From Pithys albifrons albifrons (Eukaryota; Chordata; Aves; Passeriformes; Thamnophilidae): a stretch of DNA of 64,000 nt. The stretch spans positions 108,006,227 to 108,070,226 of the forward strand of contig NC_092458.1 in the NCBI RefSeq assembly GCF_047495875.1, written 5' to 3'. The position numbers and the translations under genes are program-made. Shown here piece after piece: positions 63,663 to 64,000 of the stretch (positions are counted from its first letter, which is position 1; each line of letters starts with the position of its first letter). A model generated the notes under the pieces. That model saw only the letters and a list, made by a program, of their open reading frames with translations, did no database searches and had not been told where the DNA came from.

Positions 63663-64000
63663 GAAAAAATCAAAAATAAGATTCTTTTTCTGCTCTTAGG
63701 AAACAGGGATATTCAAACTTAAAGATAGGTAAAACCCTGGAAATTAAGAACTGGGTTGTATATCTCTCACTGTTCCTTGACTACCAAATTTATCATAATT
63801 TAATCTTTGGGAAGTCTGCTACAGCAACAAATTTGGTTCTGTTGTATCTGGCCAGAGCTTTGAATTATTGATTTACAGTAAAGCCATGTGTGAGAGTATT
63901 TCAGATGAACCCTTAAATTTGCCTGCCTTGCATTTATGTGGTTACATGATTTGAAAGATGGGCTCACAGAAATGTTGTGCCCTTCTTGCTTCTGTTGAAT

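Larger units (their letters stand above)
1..64000 (+). other. ROBO2: Partial ROBO2 gene, internal exons only
   Basis: The whole window lies inside one gene on the + strand. Five exons splice into a continuous frame encoding Ig2, Ig3 and the Ig3-Ig4 linker of a Roundabout receptor, a single-pass membrane receptor for Slit ligands that repels growing axons. ROBO2 is chosen over ROBO1 from remembered paralogue sequence. Ig2 has [15 protein letters not shown] and [13 protein letters not shown], and Ig3 has [20 protein letters not shown]1 reads differently at these places. Intron sizes here are 1548, 9179, 14815 and 3205 nt. This large-intron structure is normal for the family. The exon numbers 3, 4, 5, 6 and 6b used below follow the mammalian numbering and are inferred. 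Neither end of the gene is present. Confidence 0.93.
51851..64000 (+). other. ROBO2: Intron after the microexon, 5' portion
   Basis: At least 12150 nt of phase 1 intron starts at GTAAGT. I searched for the expected Ig4 exon (APPQFVVRPRDQ-type coding sequence) and do not see it, so it must lie beyond the window. Contents include splicing motifs just after the donor, an ancient palindromic repeat (52140-52210), T and A runs (57979-57992, 63649-63662), a CR1 fragment (60621-61364) and a MIR-like tail (about 62800-62950). No independent gene is supported. Confidence 0.88.

Noticed and set aside
1..64000. tRNA, rRNA, CRISPR arrays, operons, phage or plasmid genes
   Set aside because: No cloverleaf with A and B boxes, no spaced direct-repeat array and no prokaryotic gene organisation was seen. 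The window is a vertebrate gene interior.

Overview
The window is an internal piece of a vertebrate axon-guidance receptor gene, almost certainly ROBO2, read on the + strand. The genome is probably that of a bird. The evidence for a bird is a CR1-type LINE with the avian 3' end, a relic that I recognise as a repeat common in passerine and related bird genomes, low overall repeat density, an AT-rich intronic background, and no Alu or L1. No bacterial, plasmid, phage or viral gene system is visible.

Only about 0.56 kb of the 64 kb is coding. There are four ordinary exons (22546-22703, 24252-24372, 33552-33690, 48506-48633) and one 12-nt microexon (51839-51850). Joined in order they keep one open frame, and every junction has AG/GT signals. 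The first two exons encode the second immunoglobulin domain (Ig2) and the next two encode Ig3. The microexon adds Ala-Arg-Pro-Val in the Ig3-Ig4 linker. Exons for the signal peptide and Ig1 lie upstream of the window. The Ig4 exon and everything after it lie downstream.

Layout: 1-22545 is the end of a long upstream intron. It holds an ancient CR1/L3-like relic, a GGAT microsatellite, a CR1 3' end and a small 19-bp tandem array. 22546-24372 is the Ig2 exon pair with a short 1.5-kb intron. 24373-33551 is a 9.2-kb intron. 33552-48633 is the Ig3 exon pair around a 14.8-kb intron that carries an LTR-like relic, a MIR-like fragment, TG/TA and poly-C tracts. 48634-51838 is intron, followed by the microexon. 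51851-64000 is the start of the next intron, with an ancient palindromic repeat, a 0.75-kb CR1 fragment and a MIR-like tail.

The most interesting biology is the microexon. Its downstream intron has a dense cluster of YCAY tetramers, the NOVA binding motif, plus one RBFOX-type GCATG. It matches the conserved microexon reported in mammalian Robo1 and Robo2 as a developmental switch of Slit responsiveness. A second, less certain point is a strong, in-frame alternative acceptor 51 nt upstream of the first Ig2 exon. I found no undescribed multi-gene system and do not claim one.
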